Assembly (NCBI GenBank): GCA_032906765.1
Contig: JAJTZB010000001.1
Span: 1 to 64,000 of the forward strand
Source of the DNA: Nitrososphaerales archaeon
Lineage (GTDB): Archaea; Thermoproteota; Nitrososphaeria; Nitrososphaerales; Gagatemarchaeaceae
Length of the DNA stretch: 64,000 bases
Direction: 5' to 3'
Part shown: piece by piece, positions 7,940-16,407 of the stretch
Position numbering within the stretch: position 1 is the stretch's first letter
Layout of the letters: each line of letters starts with the position of its first letter
Translations under genes and position numbers: made by a program
Notes under the pieces: generated by a model
Database searches by the model: none
What the model was told of the DNA's origin: nothing
What the model saw: only the letters and a program-made list of their open reading frames with translations

Positions 7940-8155
7940 CTATTTCTTCTCCTTCAGATACTTCTCAACGAGCGAATGGATGCGCGGGTCTACCCACCAT
8001 TCGACTGCCTCAGAGACAGCCTCTCCTAACGCCCCCTTGCGGAAACCTTTCCGTTCTACGACGGCTTTGCGGAACTTGTTATCAAGCTCCTTCTCCCATT
8101 CTACTGTCGTCTTCATCTTCTCGACGCTCGGCTTCTCCTCGCCCGCCTTGTCCAT
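7940..8155 (-). CDS. IS passenger protein 1: small CopG/ribbon-helix-helix-like DNA-binding protein
   Basis: A 71-residue protein with LDNKFRKAVVERKGFRKGAL followed by GEAVSEAVEWWV, the pattern of archaeal ribbon-helix-helix regulators (strand, KG turn, two helices). The start at 8155 is preferred over the longer frame from 8299 because a strong TATA box, CTTATATATGG on the minus strand (8175-8185), lies 25 nt upstream, implying a leaderless message. It is the first gene of the passenger operon. The divergent intergenic region carries repeated ATGGG/CCCAT half-sites, so it probably represses both operon and transposase. Confidence 0.7.
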   Translation of the reverse strand: MDKAGEEKPSVEKMKTTVEWEKELDNKFRKAVVERKGFRKGALGEAVSEAVEWWVDPRIHSLVEKYLKEKK

Positions 8156-8170
8156 GCCTTCTATCGGGAT

Positions 8171-8240
8171 ATGCCCATATATAAGATTGAATGGGTTCCC
8201 ATAGGTATTAATATGCCCATGTGTATGGGTGTATGGGCAT
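8171..8240. promoter_or_regulatory. Divergent promoter with an array of ATGGG/CCCAT half-sites (putative operator)
   Basis: Between the divergent passenger operon and the transposase transcript lie ATGCCCAT (8171-8178), ATGGGTTCCCAT (8191-8202, a perfect 5-bp inverted repeat), ATGCCCAT (8213-8220), ATGGGT (8225-8230) and ATGGGCAT (8233-8240). They interleave with a leftward TATA (8175-8185) and a rightward TATTAATATG box (8206-8215). Such a half-site array covering both TATA boxes is typical of autoregulation by a ribbon-helix-helix dimer. The binding protein is inferred. Confidence 0.6.
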
Positions 8241-8334
8241 GACAACCGAACAACTCCGACACGAAATGGACGCCGACGAGTTCGAGGAGCTTTCTTCATA
8301 CCTCGAACAGAGACGCGAGATGGAGGCGGACTGA
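8239..8334 (+). CDS. 31-residue acidic small ORF translationally coupled to the transposase
   Basis: ATG at 8239 encodes MTTEQLRHEMDADEFEELSS plus 11 further residues, ending EMEAD, a very acidic helical peptide. Its TGA shares one base with the transposase ATG (TGATG at 8332-8336), the classic stop-start overlap for coupled translation. A TATA-like TATTAATATG lies about 28 nt before the ATG, so this ORF would be the leaderless first cistron. It is too short to assign to a family. It may only be a leader setting transposase expression. Confidence 0.55.
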   Translation: MTTEQLRHEMDADEFEELSSYLEQRREMEAD

Positions 8335-9503
8335 TGAATCAGTTCAACCTCCGAGCGACCTTCAACGAACGGGAGGCGAGGGGTTCCGAAATCGCCCACG
8401 AGTTCGGATGGGTTCAACGTGTGGATGAGTTCTCCTACCGCGTCCATTCGCAGAAGCTCGACAAGGAATACCAAGTCCAGAAGACCGAGACGGGGTGGGC
8501 CTGCTCCTGCCCTGACTCGAAGTATAGGCTCGTGAAGTGCAAGCACGTCTGGGCTGTCGAGATTTCATGGACTCTGAGAGAGCAGGTCAGGAAGTCAGTG
8601 GTGATTCAGACGGTCAAGATTGATGTCTGTCTCTTCTGCGGGTCAGGTCGGCTGGTAAAGGATGGGATAAGGCGGAACAAGACGGGCGATATCCAGAAGT
8701 TCGAATGCCGAGAATGCGGGAGATACTTCACGGTGAACATCGGGTTCGAGAAGATGAAACATGACCCGAAGGGGATTACGATGGCGATTCAACTCTACTT
8801 CTCAGGAGAGAGCCTACGGAACACGCAGAAGGCTCTCCGTCTGCTCGGCGTTCAAGTCTCGCATCAGACAATCTACAAGTGGATTCAGAAATACGTCGGG
8901 CTGATGGACAGGTATCTGGACAAACTGACTCCACAGGTCTCGGACACTTGGAGGGCCGACGAGCTATACTTCAAGGTGAGGGGCAACATGAAGTATCTGT
9001 TCGCCATGATGGACGACGAGACGCGGTTCTGGATAGCCCAACAGGTTTCAGACACTAAGTTCAAGGCGGGGGTGAGGCCTCTGTTCGCGGAGGCCAAGCG
9101 GGTCGCAGGGAAGCGACCTCTGACCCTGATAACCGATGGCGGCCACCACTTCAATCAACCGTTCAAGAAGGAGTTCTACTCTAAGCATGCCCCGTTCTCC
9201 ATGCACGTCAGAGACATCAGACTGAGCGGCCAAGTCCACAATAACAAGATGGAGCGCATGAACGGGGAGATTCGGGATAGGGAGAAGGTGATGAGGGGGC
9301 TAAAGCGGAAGGACACGCCCATTCTGAAAGGGTATCAAATCTACCACAACTTCATCAGGCCACACGAATCTTTGAACGGTGAGACTCCTGCAGAAAAGGC
9401 GGGTATCAAGGTCGAGGGTTCGGACAAGTGGCTAACCATCATCCAAAACGCGAGCCTTCCGACGAAAGTTGACAGGGAACCGAAGGAGGTCGAATCCGCC
9501 TAA
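8334..9503 (+). CDS. SWIM-domain DDE transposase, IS6-like
   Basis: This 389-residue transposase has three parts. Residues ~54-75 form a SWIM zinc motif, CSCPDSKYRLVKCKHVW (CxC...CxH). Residues ~99-131 form a zinc ribbon, CLFCGS...FECRECGRYF. The rest is an RNase-H-fold DDE domain with a preceding HTH (NTQKALRLLGVQVSHQTIYK). Catalytic residues in IS6-like context are Asp209 (WRADELYFKV), Asp268 (LITDGGHHF) and Glu307 (NNKMERMNGEIRDREK). All are intact, so the enzyme is probably active. The ATG at 8334 overlaps the stop of the upstream small ORF. A SWIM domain is not part of standard bacterial IS6 enzymes, which are ~230 residues. Confidence 0.92.
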   Translation: MNQFNLRATFNEREARGSEIAHEFGWVQRVDEFSYRVHSQKLDKEYQVQKTETGWACSCPDSKYRLVKCKHVWAVEISWTLREQVRKSVVIQTVKIDVCLFCGSGRLVKDGIRRNKTGDIQKFECRECGRYFTVNIGFEKMKHDPKGITMAIQLYFSGESLRNTQKALRLLGVQVSHQTIYKWIQKYVGLMDRYLDKLTPQVSDTWRADELYFKVRGNMKYLFAMMDDETRFWIAQQVSDTKFKAGVRPLFAEAKRVAGKRPLTLITDGGHHFNQPFKKEFYSKHAPFSMHVRDIRLSGQVHNNKMERMNGEIRDREKVMRGLKRKDTPILKGYQIYHNFIRPHESLNGETPAEKAGIKVEGSDKWLTIIQNASLPTKVDREPKEVESA

Positions 9504-9528
9504 GAGTTGACAGCACCCGTTTGAGAAA

Positions 9529-9538
9529 GATACAAATA
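9529..9538 (+). promoter_or_regulatory. TATA box of rpo12
   Basis: GATACAAATA is centred about 29 nt upstream of the rpo12 ATG (9564), fitting a leaderless archaeal transcript. The target-site duplication of the IS6-like element ends at 9525, so the IS lies where the BRE and upstream region would be. Confidence 0.6.
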
Positions 9539-9563
9539 CGAGCGACGGAGGCTGGCCCCATCC

Positions 9564-9764
9564 ATGTCAGAGGCACCTGTTGAACCCCCGAAGCCGGCAG
9601 AGCAGGTCAAGGTATTCGTAGGCGCCGTCTACGAGTGCGTGCGGTGCGGGACCAGGACCACCCAAGAAGAGCTCTCGAAGCTCCCTGAAGTGAAGTGCAT
9701 CTGCGGTTACAGGGTCTTCAAGAAGGTGCGCCCCTCGGTCGTGAAGCAAATTAAGGCAGTCTAG
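9564..9764 (+). CDS. rpo12: DNA-directed RNA polymerase subunit Rpo12 (RpoP)
   Basis: A 66-residue zinc-ribbon subunit, the counterpart of eukaryotic Rpb12. After a 20-residue Pro-rich lead come YECVRCGTRTTQEELSKLPE and VKCICGYRVFKKVRPSVVKQ, the normal order: zinc pair, loop, second pair, and the VRP motif that contacts Rpo3/Rpo10. The second Cys pair is spaced CxC rather than CxxC. The ATG at 9564 follows the TATA box by about 25 nt. The IS element immediately upstream could alter its transcription. Confidence 0.88.
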   Translation: MSEAPVEPPKPAEQVKVFVGAVYECVRCGTRTTQEELSKLPEVKCICGYRVFKKVRPSVVKQIKAV

Positions 9765-9809
9765 CCTCATTCCCAGCTGAACACGCAGGAACCCAGCATC
9801 GGTACGTAC

Positions 9810-10265
9810 TCAACCTGAACTCTCGCGCTTTTCCGACCCAGACCTGAGGAACAGGAAGAAGGGCTCGGCGAGCCTTGCGGTCAGCAGCCCGTCGTCGGTG
9901 AGGCTGTATTCTACCCTTGGCGGCCTCGCCGACAGGACCTCTCGTCTGACAAATCCCATCGCCTCCAGCTTCTTGAGCTTGAGCGACAGCACCCTCCTGC
10001 TAATGGGTCTCAGCGTCTTCCTCAGCTCCTCGAATCCCATCTTCTTCGTAGTGTAGAGTGCGACTACGATCTCTGGGGCCCACTTGCCAAAGATTGCCTT
10101 CGTTATGCGGAGGTTAAGGTCGACCGATTCCTTGGATCCGTAGGGAGAAGCGGGGGTTGGGTAGACCTCTCGGGAGAAGGCCGATGCCTGGAGGGCGAAC
10201 TTCTCGAAGAGGCTTCTGAGCTCCTTCCTGCTGCGTCCGCTCGGCTCCAATCGGACGGAGAACAC
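9810..10265 (-). CDS. HxlR-family winged-helix transcriptional regulator
   Basis: The protein is 151 residues from the GTG at 10265. The HxlR winged helix covers residues ~50-125: FGKWAPEIVVALYTTKKMGF, then EELRKTLRPISRRVLSLKLK and a wing RREVLSARPPRVEYSLTDDG. A GTTTAATACG box at about 10272-10281 suggests transcription starts near 10252, so a TTG at 10250 could be the true start. It is convergent with rpo12 and divergent from the HMG-CoA synthase operon; control of that operon is possible but unproven. Confidence 0.82.
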   Translation of the reverse strand: MFSVRLEPSGRSRKELRSLFEKFALQASAFSREVYPTPASPYGSKESVDLNLRITKAIFGKWAPEIVVALYTTKKMGFEELRKTLRPISRRVLSLKLKKLEAMGFVRREVLSARPPRVEYSLTDDGLLTARLAEPFFLFLRSGSEKRESSG

Positions 10266-10391
10266 TGTCGTCGCGTATTAAACGGATTGGGAGCCCGGTC
10301 TTGCAAGAAGGTTCGACGTTTGGCTAAGACTCGAAGCCTTATTTGCAGTATAATTTATGTAGCCGTCGAATTGGCCACGGATGATTCCCGG

Positions 10392-11435
10392 ATGCACGTT
10401 ATGAAGACAGTTAACCCAGTCGCCATCCTCGGCTACGGGGCTTACATCCCGTACTACAGGCTCCCGACCACGGAGATAGCGAGGATTTGGAAGGGAGGAG
10501 GCTCTGGTCCGAACGTCGAGAAGGCGGTCGCCTCCACAGACGAGGACGTCGTGACGATGGCTATCGAAGCGGGGAGGAGCGCGGTGACGATGGCTGGTGT
10601 CGACCACCTCGGCGCAGTCTTCGTGGGGACGGAGTCGAAACCGTACGCGGTCAAACCGACTAGCACTATGGTCTCTCAAGCCCTCGGGCAGCACCATACC
10701 CTGGCGGCCGACCTGGAGTTCGCATGCAAGGCAGGTACGGAAGCGATGCAGGTGGTCATCGGGTTGGTAGGGTCAGGCATGATAGATGCAGGCCTCGCAA
10801 TCGGGATGGACACAGCGCAGGGGAGACCCGGAGATGACCTTGAGTACACGGCAGCCAGTGGGGGAGCTGCCTTCGTTTTCGGCAAGAAGGACAAGAATGC
10901 GGTAGCGGCCATAGACTGCAGCACCTCCTACGTCTCGGACACGGGCGATTTTTGGAGGCGGGCGCACGAACGCTACCCGCGGCACCTTTCGAGGTTCACT
11001 GGCGAACCCGCGTACTTCACCCACACAGAGAACGCTGTCAGGACGCTCTTCAAGGAGACGGGCCACAAGGCCAGCGACTTCGACTACGCTGTCTTCCACC
11101 AGCCTAACCCCAGGTTCCCCGTGGAGGTAGCTCTGAGGCTGGGGTTCACTGTCGACCAGGTGAAGACAGGATTACTCAACCCGATGATAGGCAACACCTA
11201 CGCAGGGAGTTCGCCGATAGGGCTGGCCGCCATCCTGGACGAAGCGAAGTCGGGGGACAAGATACTCATGTGCAGTTTCGGGTCGGGCGCGGGCTCCGAC
11301 GCCTTCTGTATCGAGGTGTTGGATGGCATAGAGGAGAGAAGGGGAAAGACGCCCACAGTGAAGTCGTTGCTCCAAAGGTCAATCAAGATTGATTACGCCA
11401 CCTACACAAAGTACAGGGGAAAGCTACAGAAGTAG
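10392..11435 (+). CDS. Hydroxymethylglutaryl-CoA synthase (archaeal type)
   Basis: This enzyme condenses acetyl-CoA with acetoacetyl-CoA to HMG-CoA, the second step of isoprenoid-lipid synthesis by the mevalonate pathway. The catalytic residues are visible: Glu in FVGTESKPYAVKPTS, the nucleophilic Cys in LEFACKAGTEAMQ and His in YAVFHQPNPRFP. From the ATG at 10392 the protein is 347 residues, normal for archaea (10401 is also possible). The frame is open to 10287, but that stretch spans the TATA-like region GTATAATTTATG (10348-10359). It is the first gene of a three-gene operon with thiolase and DUF35. Confidence 0.93.
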   Translation: MHVMKTVNPVAILGYGAYIPYYRLPTTEIARIWKGGGSGPNVEKAVASTDEDVVTMAIEAGRSAVTMAGVDHLGAVFVGTESKPYAVKPTSTMVSQALGQHHTLAADLEFACKAGTEAMQVVIGLVGSGMIDAGLAIGMDTAQGRPGDDLEYTAASGGAAFVFGKKDKNAVAAIDCSTSYVSDTGDFWRRAHERYPRHLSRFTGEPAYFTHTENAVRTLFKETGHKASDFDYAVFHQPNPRFPVEVALRLGFTVDQVKTGLLNPMIGNTYAGSSPIGLAAILDEAKSGDKILMCSFGSGAGSDAFCIEVLDGIEERRGKTPTVKSLLQRSIKIDYATYTKYRGKLQK

Positions 11436-11442
11436 GATTGGT

Positions 11443-12606
11443 ATGGCGAGGAACAGGGCGTACATCACTTCTGTGGGTCTCACCAAGATAGGGGACCACT
11501 GGGAGAGCTCCCTCCTCGACCTCGCTGTCGAGGCGGCCAGGAAGGCGCTCAAGGGCGCACCGAAGCTGAAGCCCCAGCAGATCTTCGTCGGCAACATGTT
11601 CAGCTCTATGGCCGCGAGCCAGGAGCACCTTGGCGCCCTGGTCGCGAACGCGCTCGGTCTCGAAGGAATCCCAGCCTTCAAGGTGGAGGCAGCGTGCTCG
11701 TCAGGCGGCTCAGCGTTCAACGTCGCATATTCGCTGGTCAAGGCCGGCGCGATAGACTCCGCCCTCGTCGTGGGAGTCGAGAAGATGAGGGACATGGAGG
11801 GGGATTCGGTCTCCAAGGCGCTGTGCATGGCGGAGTCTGCTGAGTGGACACAGTTTGTTGGCGCAACCTTCGCTGCGCTCAACGCTCTATTGGCGCGCTA
11901 CTACATGGAACAGATGAACGTTACCAGGGACGAGCTGAGCTCAATCCCGGTCATTGACCACGCAAACGGCGTCAACGCCGAGCATGCACAGTTCAGGAAG
12001 GCCATCACGCCCGACGTTGTCGCAAGGTCCGCGATGATTGCCGACCCTCTCCGGCTCTTCGACTGCGCACCGACTGGCGACGGCGCTGCGGCCGTGCTGC
12101 TCGTCAACGACAAGGCAGCGTCTGGGCCGAAACGGAACCTGGTCGAGGTCCTGGCTGGCCGCGTCACTACGGCAGTGTTCAGCCTGTATCAGAGGAAGGA
12201 TATGCTGAGATTCACTGCCACAGAGGAGGCGTTCAAGCAAGCGATGAAGGATGCGGGGCTCTCCCCAGCCAAGCTCGATTTCGCAGAGGTGCATGACGCG
12301 TTCTCGGTGACCGGAGCGCTCTCCCTAGAGGCAATGGGATTCTCGAAGAGGGGGATGGGGTCCAAGGACGCTGCGCACGGCAAGTACAACCTGAATTCCG
12401 ACCTCTCGATAAACACGTTCGGCGGCCTCAAGGCGAGGGGCCACCCGGTGGGCGGGACCGGCGTCTATGAGATCTCTGAAGCCTTCCTCCAGCTGACCGA
12501 CCAGGCGGGGAAGAACCAGGTCAAGGACGCTGACTACGGCGTGACCCAGAATGTGGGCGGAGTGGACACGACCAGCGCAGTCCACGTTTTCGGGAGGGCG
12601 GCCTAG
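11443..12606 (+). CDS. Acetyl-CoA C-acetyltransferase (archaeal thiolase)
   Basis: A 387-residue thiolase that forms acetoacetyl-CoA and passes it to the neighbouring HMG-CoA synthase. Motifs are the nucleophilic Cys in VEAACSSGGSAFNV, the VHDAFSVTGA box, and GGLKARGHPVGGTGVYE with the active-site His. The ATG at 11443 lies 7 bp after the HMG-CoA synthase stop. In other archaea the thiolase, HMG-CoA synthase and DUF35 proteins form one complex with a shared CoA site; gene order here matches that exactly. Confidence 0.93.
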   Translation: MARNRAYITSVGLTKIGDHWESSLLDLAVEAARKALKGAPKLKPQQIFVGNMFSSMAASQEHLGALVANALGLEGIPAFKVEAACSSGGSAFNVAYSLVKAGAIDSALVVGVEKMRDMEGDSVSKALCMAESAEWTQFVGATFAALNALLARYYMEQMNVTRDELSSIPVIDHANGVNAEHAQFRKAITPDVVARSAMIADPLRLFDCAPTGDGAAAVLLVNDKAASGPKRNLVEVLAGRVTTAVFSLYQRKDMLRFTATEEAFKQAMKDAGLSPAKLDFAEVHDAFSVTGALSLEAMGFSKRGMGSKDAAHGKYNLNSDLSINTFGGLKARGHPVGGTGVYEISEAFLQLTDQAGKNQVKDADYGVTQNVGGVDTTSAVHVFGRAA

Positions 12607-12993
12607 TTGGCCATCCAGCACTGGAGGATCAGGGACAGGTACTACAGGCTCATCGGCAGCAAGTGCACCGAGTGCGGTGCGGAGTTCTTCCCACCTGTCT
12701 ACAAGTGCAAGCGCTGCGGCTCAGAGAAGATCGAGGACAGCGAAATGCCGAGGACAGGCAAGATCATGACTCATACGGAACTCCATGAGCCGATGCCAGG
12801 CTTCGAAGACCAGGCTCCCTTCCACCTGGCCGTGATCGAGCTGACGAACGGCGCTAGGGTCCTCAGCCAGATCGTGGACAGTCCCGGAGACACTGTCAAG
12901 ACAGGAGCCAAGGTCAGGGCGGTCGTCAGGAGGGTCAGGGTCGACGGTGAGTCAGGCCAGATCCTCTACGGCTACAAGTTCATCGTGGATTGA
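12607..12993 (+). CDS. DUF35 zinc-ribbon/OB-fold protein of the thiolase-HMGCS complex
   Basis: A 128-residue protein with an N-terminal rubredoxin-like zinc ribbon (CTECGAEFFPPVYKCKRCGS) followed by an OB-fold. It is the scaffold that bridges thiolase and HMG-CoA synthase in archaea. The start is a TTG directly abutting the thiolase TAG (TAGTTG), so translation is probably coupled. No catalytic residues are expected. Confidence 0.9.
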   Translation: MAIQHWRIRDRYYRLIGSKCTECGAEFFPPVYKCKRCGSEKIEDSEMPRTGKIMTHTELHEPMPGFEDQAPFHLAVIELTNGARVLSQIVDSPGDTVKTGAKVRAVVRRVRVDGESGQILYGYKFIVD

Positions 12994-13063
12994 TACTTCT
13001 TCATCAAGGTTGAGAATGAGCAGGGAGTGAACAAGAGCGAGGGCGACATCCCGCCAGACCCAC

Positions 13064-13073
13064 ACATATATCC
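13064..13073 (+). promoter_or_regulatory. TATA box of glyS
   Basis: ACATATATCC lies about 24-28 nt upstream of the GTG at 13092, pointing to a leaderless glyS transcript. Confidence 0.55.
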
Positions 13074-13091
13074 CGACTTCCCGACGGGGTC

Positions 13092-14561
13092 GTGAACATG
13101 TCCTTCGAAGAGGTCATGAGGCTGGCCCAGCAGAAGGGTTTCTTCTTCAAGGCGGCAGACTCGTACCCCAACTCGCCGGCGGGATTCTGGGACTACGGCC
13201 CGCTCGGAGTCTCGATAAGGAACAAGTTCGTGGAACTCTGGAGGAGGATGCTAGTCAGGAAGGACGGCATGGTGGAGATTGACGGAGCGCAGATCCTGCC
13301 GAAGGCCGTCTTCGAGGCTTCTGGACACCTGCAGGGGTTCACCGACCCGATCGTCCAGTGCTCGAAGTGCGGCTCAGTCTTCAGGCCGGACAAGCTGATA
13401 GAAGAGAAGAGCGGGAAGCAGACCCCTGAGAAGCTGGCGGACGGAGACTACGACAAACTGATGGAGGAGGCGGGTGTGAGGTGCTCGAAATGCGGCTCTA
13501 AGCTGTCTGGGACGAGGAGGTTCAACATGATGTTCAGGGTGAGCGTGGGGGCCGGCCAGGAGGAGGCATACCTGAGGCCTGAGACGTGCCAGAGCATCTT
13601 CGTCGACTTCCCGCTGCTCTTCAAAACCCAGAGAATCAAGCTGCCGATAGGGTTCGCGCAGGTGGGGAGGAGCTTCAGGAACGAGATAGCACCAAGGCAG
13701 GGGTTCATCAGGCTGAGGGAGCTTAACCAGGCGGAGGTAGAGGTCTTCTTCAACCCGAAGAAGGTCGACCAGGCGAAATTCGGAGCGAAGGAGGAAACGC
13801 GCCTGAACATCACGACTCCCGACGGTCGGGCCTCCGACCTATCTGTGAAGGAGGCTGTGGCTGCGGGGCTGATGCCGAACGGCCTAGTTGGATACTACCT
13901 CGCCCTGATCCAGGACCTGTACCTAGCCTGCGGCATCGAAAGGGAGAGGATCCGCTTCAGGATGCTCTCGGACGAAGACAGGGCGTTCTACTCGAAGGTG
14001 GCGTATGACCTGGAGGTGAGCACGTCGGTCGGATGGCTCGAGCTCGTGGCGTGCAACTACAGGAGCGACTACGACCTGGGCAGGCACTCGGCGGTGAGCG
14101 GGAGCGACTTCACTGTCGACGACGACGGCGAGAAGGTGCTTCCGCACGTCTTCGAGCTCTCGATGGGGGTGGACAGGAGCATCTACACGATTCTTGAGAC
14201 CTCGTTGAGGGTTGAGGGGGAGAGGAGGACGCTTGCGCTCAGGCCGTACCTTGCTCCGCAGAAGGTCGGGGTCTTCCCCCTAGTCAACAAGGACGGCATC
14301 CCAGAACTCTCCACGAGAGTGCACGCCAGCCTTGCCGACGACGTGGAGGCGTTCTACGACGACTCTGGTTCAATAGGAAGGCGCTACGCAAGGGCTGACG
14401 AGGTGGGAGTCCCGTTCTGCGTGACGGTGGACTACGACTCCCTGAAAGACGAGACTGTGACGCTGAGGAGCAGGGATACGAGGGAACAGGAGAGGGTCAG
14501 GATTGACGAGCTGCCCGAGAAGCTGAGGCGGCTGACGAGTTTCCCGCCGATCTCCGGCTGA
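13092..14561 (+). CDS. glyS: Glycyl-tRNA synthetase
   Basis: A class II synthetase of the archaeal/eukaryotic dimeric type, 489 residues. The N-terminus has QKGFFFKAADSYPNSPAGFWDYGPLG. Two Cys pairs (CSKCGSVF and CSKCGSKL) form a zinc ribbon inserted before the core. Motif 2 is FRNEIAPRQGFIRLRELNQA and motif 3 is ELSMGVDRSIYTIL. A C-terminal anticodon-binding domain runs from about residue 385 (LAPQKVGVFPLVNKDG). The start is GTG 13092 or ATG 13098, two codons apart. The gene stands alone. Confidence 0.95.
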   Translation: MNMSFEEVMRLAQQKGFFFKAADSYPNSPAGFWDYGPLGVSIRNKFVELWRRMLVRKDGMVEIDGAQILPKAVFEASGHLQGFTDPIVQCSKCGSVFRPDKLIEEKSGKQTPEKLADGDYDKLMEEAGVRCSKCGSKLSGTRRFNMMFRVSVGAGQEEAYLRPETCQSIFVDFPLLFKTQRIKLPIGFAQVGRSFRNEIAPRQGFIRLRELNQAEVEVFFNPKKVDQAKFGAKEETRLNITTPDGRASDLSVKEAVAAGLMPNGLVGYYLALIQDLYLACGIERERIRFRMLSDEDRAFYSKVAYDLEVSTSVGWLELVACNYRSDYDLGRHSAVSGSDFTVDDDGEKVLPHVFELSMGVDRSIYTILETSLRVEGERRTLALRPYLAPQKVGVFPLVNKDGIPELSTRVHASLADDVEAFYDDSGSIGRRYARADEVGVPFCVTVDYDSLKDETVTLRSRDTREQERVRIDELPEKLRRLTSFPPISG

Positions 14562-14863
14562 AGCCGCTAGGATTCTTTCCGTCACTAGGTAATTGGGAGG
14601 TGAGGTCGCGTTCTTCTGTCGCCCAGACGTGATGGCCCCGGCCTCGGGTTGTTTGCCGGCGCTGTTCCGATTGCACTACTGTTCGCAGCCTGGACCACGC
14701 AGCCAGCAGTCGGCCTATTCTTCAGGTCGACACTCACAAACCCATCAACGTACCCCTCCTCAGAGTTTACGCTCCGCTTCCTCCCATGTTCTCTCGCTCA
14801 CGGAGCTTTCCTAATCTATTAGGGCCAAGTCTTAACTGATTAGTTGCCAACAACGCAACCGTC
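14562..14863. other. Intergenic region without a recognisable gene
   Basis: About 300 bases between glyS and the anchored coiled-coil gene. Short frames exist, one hydrophobic (FAGAVPIALLFAAW), but none has a convincing start or family. The right end holds TCTTAACTG at about 14828-14836, a TATA-like box placed for the gene at 14864. Confidence 0.5.
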
Positions 14864-15532
14864 GTGGAAAAGCTCAAGAGCAGCCGCGCCACTTTGTTAT
14901 CTCTCGCAGTTGTCTTGGTTGTGATAATTGCCGCTTTCGGTTACTACTACATGACTACTTCTGGGACAGTCGCCAGCCAGAACTCAATGCTGGCTGCCGG
15001 CAGCTCATCAATCTCTGCGTTCAATACTCAAGTGTCGTCTCTCGTTGGACAAACGTCGACATACCAGCAGACGATATCGTCTTACTCCAGTCAATTGAGC
15101 CAGCTGGAGGCCCGTCTCGCGTCCCTGCAAGCGCAGTACAACCAATCTCAGTCAAGAATCGTTTCTCTGCAGGCGATAACAGATTTGAAAAGCTTCGAGG
15201 TCATCCAGCAGCGGCAGTCAGTGGAAATCCAGAGCAACTCCAGCACAAGCAACTTCGTCTCTTGGAACTTCAACACGAATCAATACGCAGGCTACGTTGT
15301 TCTGAACTTCACTGTCGCAGGTACCTTCTCACCTGGGAGCATCTCCGCGGTGGCGTTTTCGACCTTGCCGGACAAGCAAGGGCCCCCGACCTCGATTTCG
15401 GCGGCGGGCGCATCAACAGCCTCTGGAAGCCTTCTCTTGCCGGTCCTGCCCAACATGGCGTACACGATCTATCTCTACAACGAGAGAGCATACGCGCAGA
15501 CTGTCACAGTGACCGTAGCTTATTACTTCTAA
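14864..15532 (+). CDS. Membrane-anchored extracytoplasmic protein with coiled coil
   Basis: A 222-residue protein. Residues ~9-30 are a single transmembrane anchor or signal anchor ([20 protein letters not shown]). Residues ~50-110 are a Ser/Gln-rich coiled coil ([20 protein letters not shown]). The C-terminal ~100 residues alternate polar and hydrophobic positions like a beta-sandwich ([15 protein letters not shown]). It probably projects outside the cell. The GTG start at 14864 is about 32 nt after a TATA-like TCTTAACTG. Its end overlaps the convergent DUF92 gene by 4 bp. I do not recognise a specific family. Confidence 0.7.
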   Translation: MEKLKSSRATLLSLAVVLVVIIAAFGYYYMTTSGTVASQNSMLAAGSSSISAFNTQVSSLVGQTSTYQQTISSYSSQLSQLEARLASLQAQYNQSQSRIVSLQAITDLKSFEVIQQRQSVEIQSNSSTSNFVSWNFNTNQYAGYVVLNFTVAGTFSPGSISAVAFSTLPDKQGPPTSISAAGASTASGSLLLPVLPNMAYTIYLYNERAYAQTVTVTVAYYF

Positions 15533-16332
15533 AGAAGCACGACTGCGCCCGCAGCGACTGCGCCTGCGAGTGTCGCCATTAGGTTCACGACGTTGTTCTC
15601 TATGAAGGGCACTCCCCCCGTCCGCGTTGTCCTCTCGCCACAATGGTTGAGAGACTCGGTGGGCTTGTGACAGATTGGACAGTATCCCTTCCGCTGGATT
15701 GACGCGCCGAGAAAGCTGTCGAAGACAGCCCCGAAGACTCCCCCGATTCCGCACACGACCAAGAGAAGCAGCTGCGACTGGATGACGCCCAGGAGGACGG
15801 CGATTAGGCCGATGACCCCAGACGCAAGGACCGCCCCGACGAAGCCGAGGGGTGAGACTCCGCCAGAAGTGCCGGGAGGCACTTCCTTGCTCGGATTCGT
15901 AATCAGCCTGGGTTTTCTACTGCTGAGCAGCCCGAGCTCAGTTGCGACCGTGTCCGCAGCCGAGGTGGAGATGCTTCCGAGGAAGAGTGCAGCGACGAGC
16001 AGGCTAGGCTGGAAGTAGTACACGACTGCGAAAATCGACGCCAGGCCTCCGTTGGCAAGTATGTTCGGCCAGTTCCTCGCTCCTCCCTTTTCCTGCGCGC
16101 CTCCGAGCTTCTTCTTGTAGCCGTATTTGTACCAGGTGAAGGCGACGCCGAGAGTGAAGAATACAGCCACGACCAGGAACCAGCTCAGGCCACCACCAAG
16201 GATGATGGCACAGCCGACCGCAACGCTTGCGATGAAACCCCTACCATCGAGGGCCCTCAGGAAGATGGCTGAAAGGGCGAAGGCTATCACCAGGAAGAAG
16301 TCTAGAACCGCTGTAATGACGGACAGCACCAA
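15529..16332 (-). CDS. DUF92/TMEM19-family integral membrane protein
   Basis: A 267-residue polytopic membrane protein. Signature stretches are [41 protein letters not shown] and [15 protein letters not shown], all hallmarks of DUF92. Plant VTE6, a relative, phosphorylates phytyl phosphate, so a polyprenyl-phosphate kinase role is conceivable here but unproven. Near the C-terminus, [15 protein letters not shown] forms a CxxC...C cluster that may bind metal. Confidence 0.85.
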   Translation of the reverse strand: MVLSVITAVLDFFLVIAFALSAIFLRALDGRGFIASVAVGCAIILGGGLSWFLVVAVFFTLGVAFTWYKYGYKKKLGGAQEKGGARNWPNILANGGLASIFAVVYYFQPSLLVAALFLGSISTSAADTVATELGLLSSRKPRLITNPSKEVPPGTSGGVSPLGFVGAVLASGVIGLIAVLLGVIQSQLLLLVVCGIGGVFGAVFDSFLGASIQRKGYCPICHKPTESLNHCGERTTRTGGVPFIENNVVNLMATLAGAVAAGAVVLL

Positions 16333-16407
16333 ATCTCCAAACGCAGCCCCGCATGCAGTAATTAACCTTCGTGGGGCTGTTCAGTTTCTACTGGCGTTTC
16401 TCCCTGA

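Larger units (their letters stand above)
7203..9517 (+). mobile_element. Intact 2.3-kb IS6-like insertion sequence with passenger genes
   Basis: The ends are inverted repeats 7203-7224 and 9496-9517, matching at 19 of 22 positions and starting GGTTCTGT / GGTGCTGT. Both are flanked by the same 8-bp direct repeat CGTTTGAG (7195-7202 and 9518-9525), the duplication size expected of IS6-family transposition. Inside are a rightward small ORF plus DDE transposase and a leftward three-gene operon, far more than the single gene of a standard 0.8-kb IS6 element. The right repeat overlaps the transposase stop codon. The right target duplication ends about 4-6 bp before the TATA box of rpo12. Confidence 0.88.

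Noticed and set aside
14605-14821. Small hydrophobic protein in the glyS downstream gap
   Set aside because: An open frame with FAGAVPIALLFAAW exists, but there is no convincing start codon, promoter or family.
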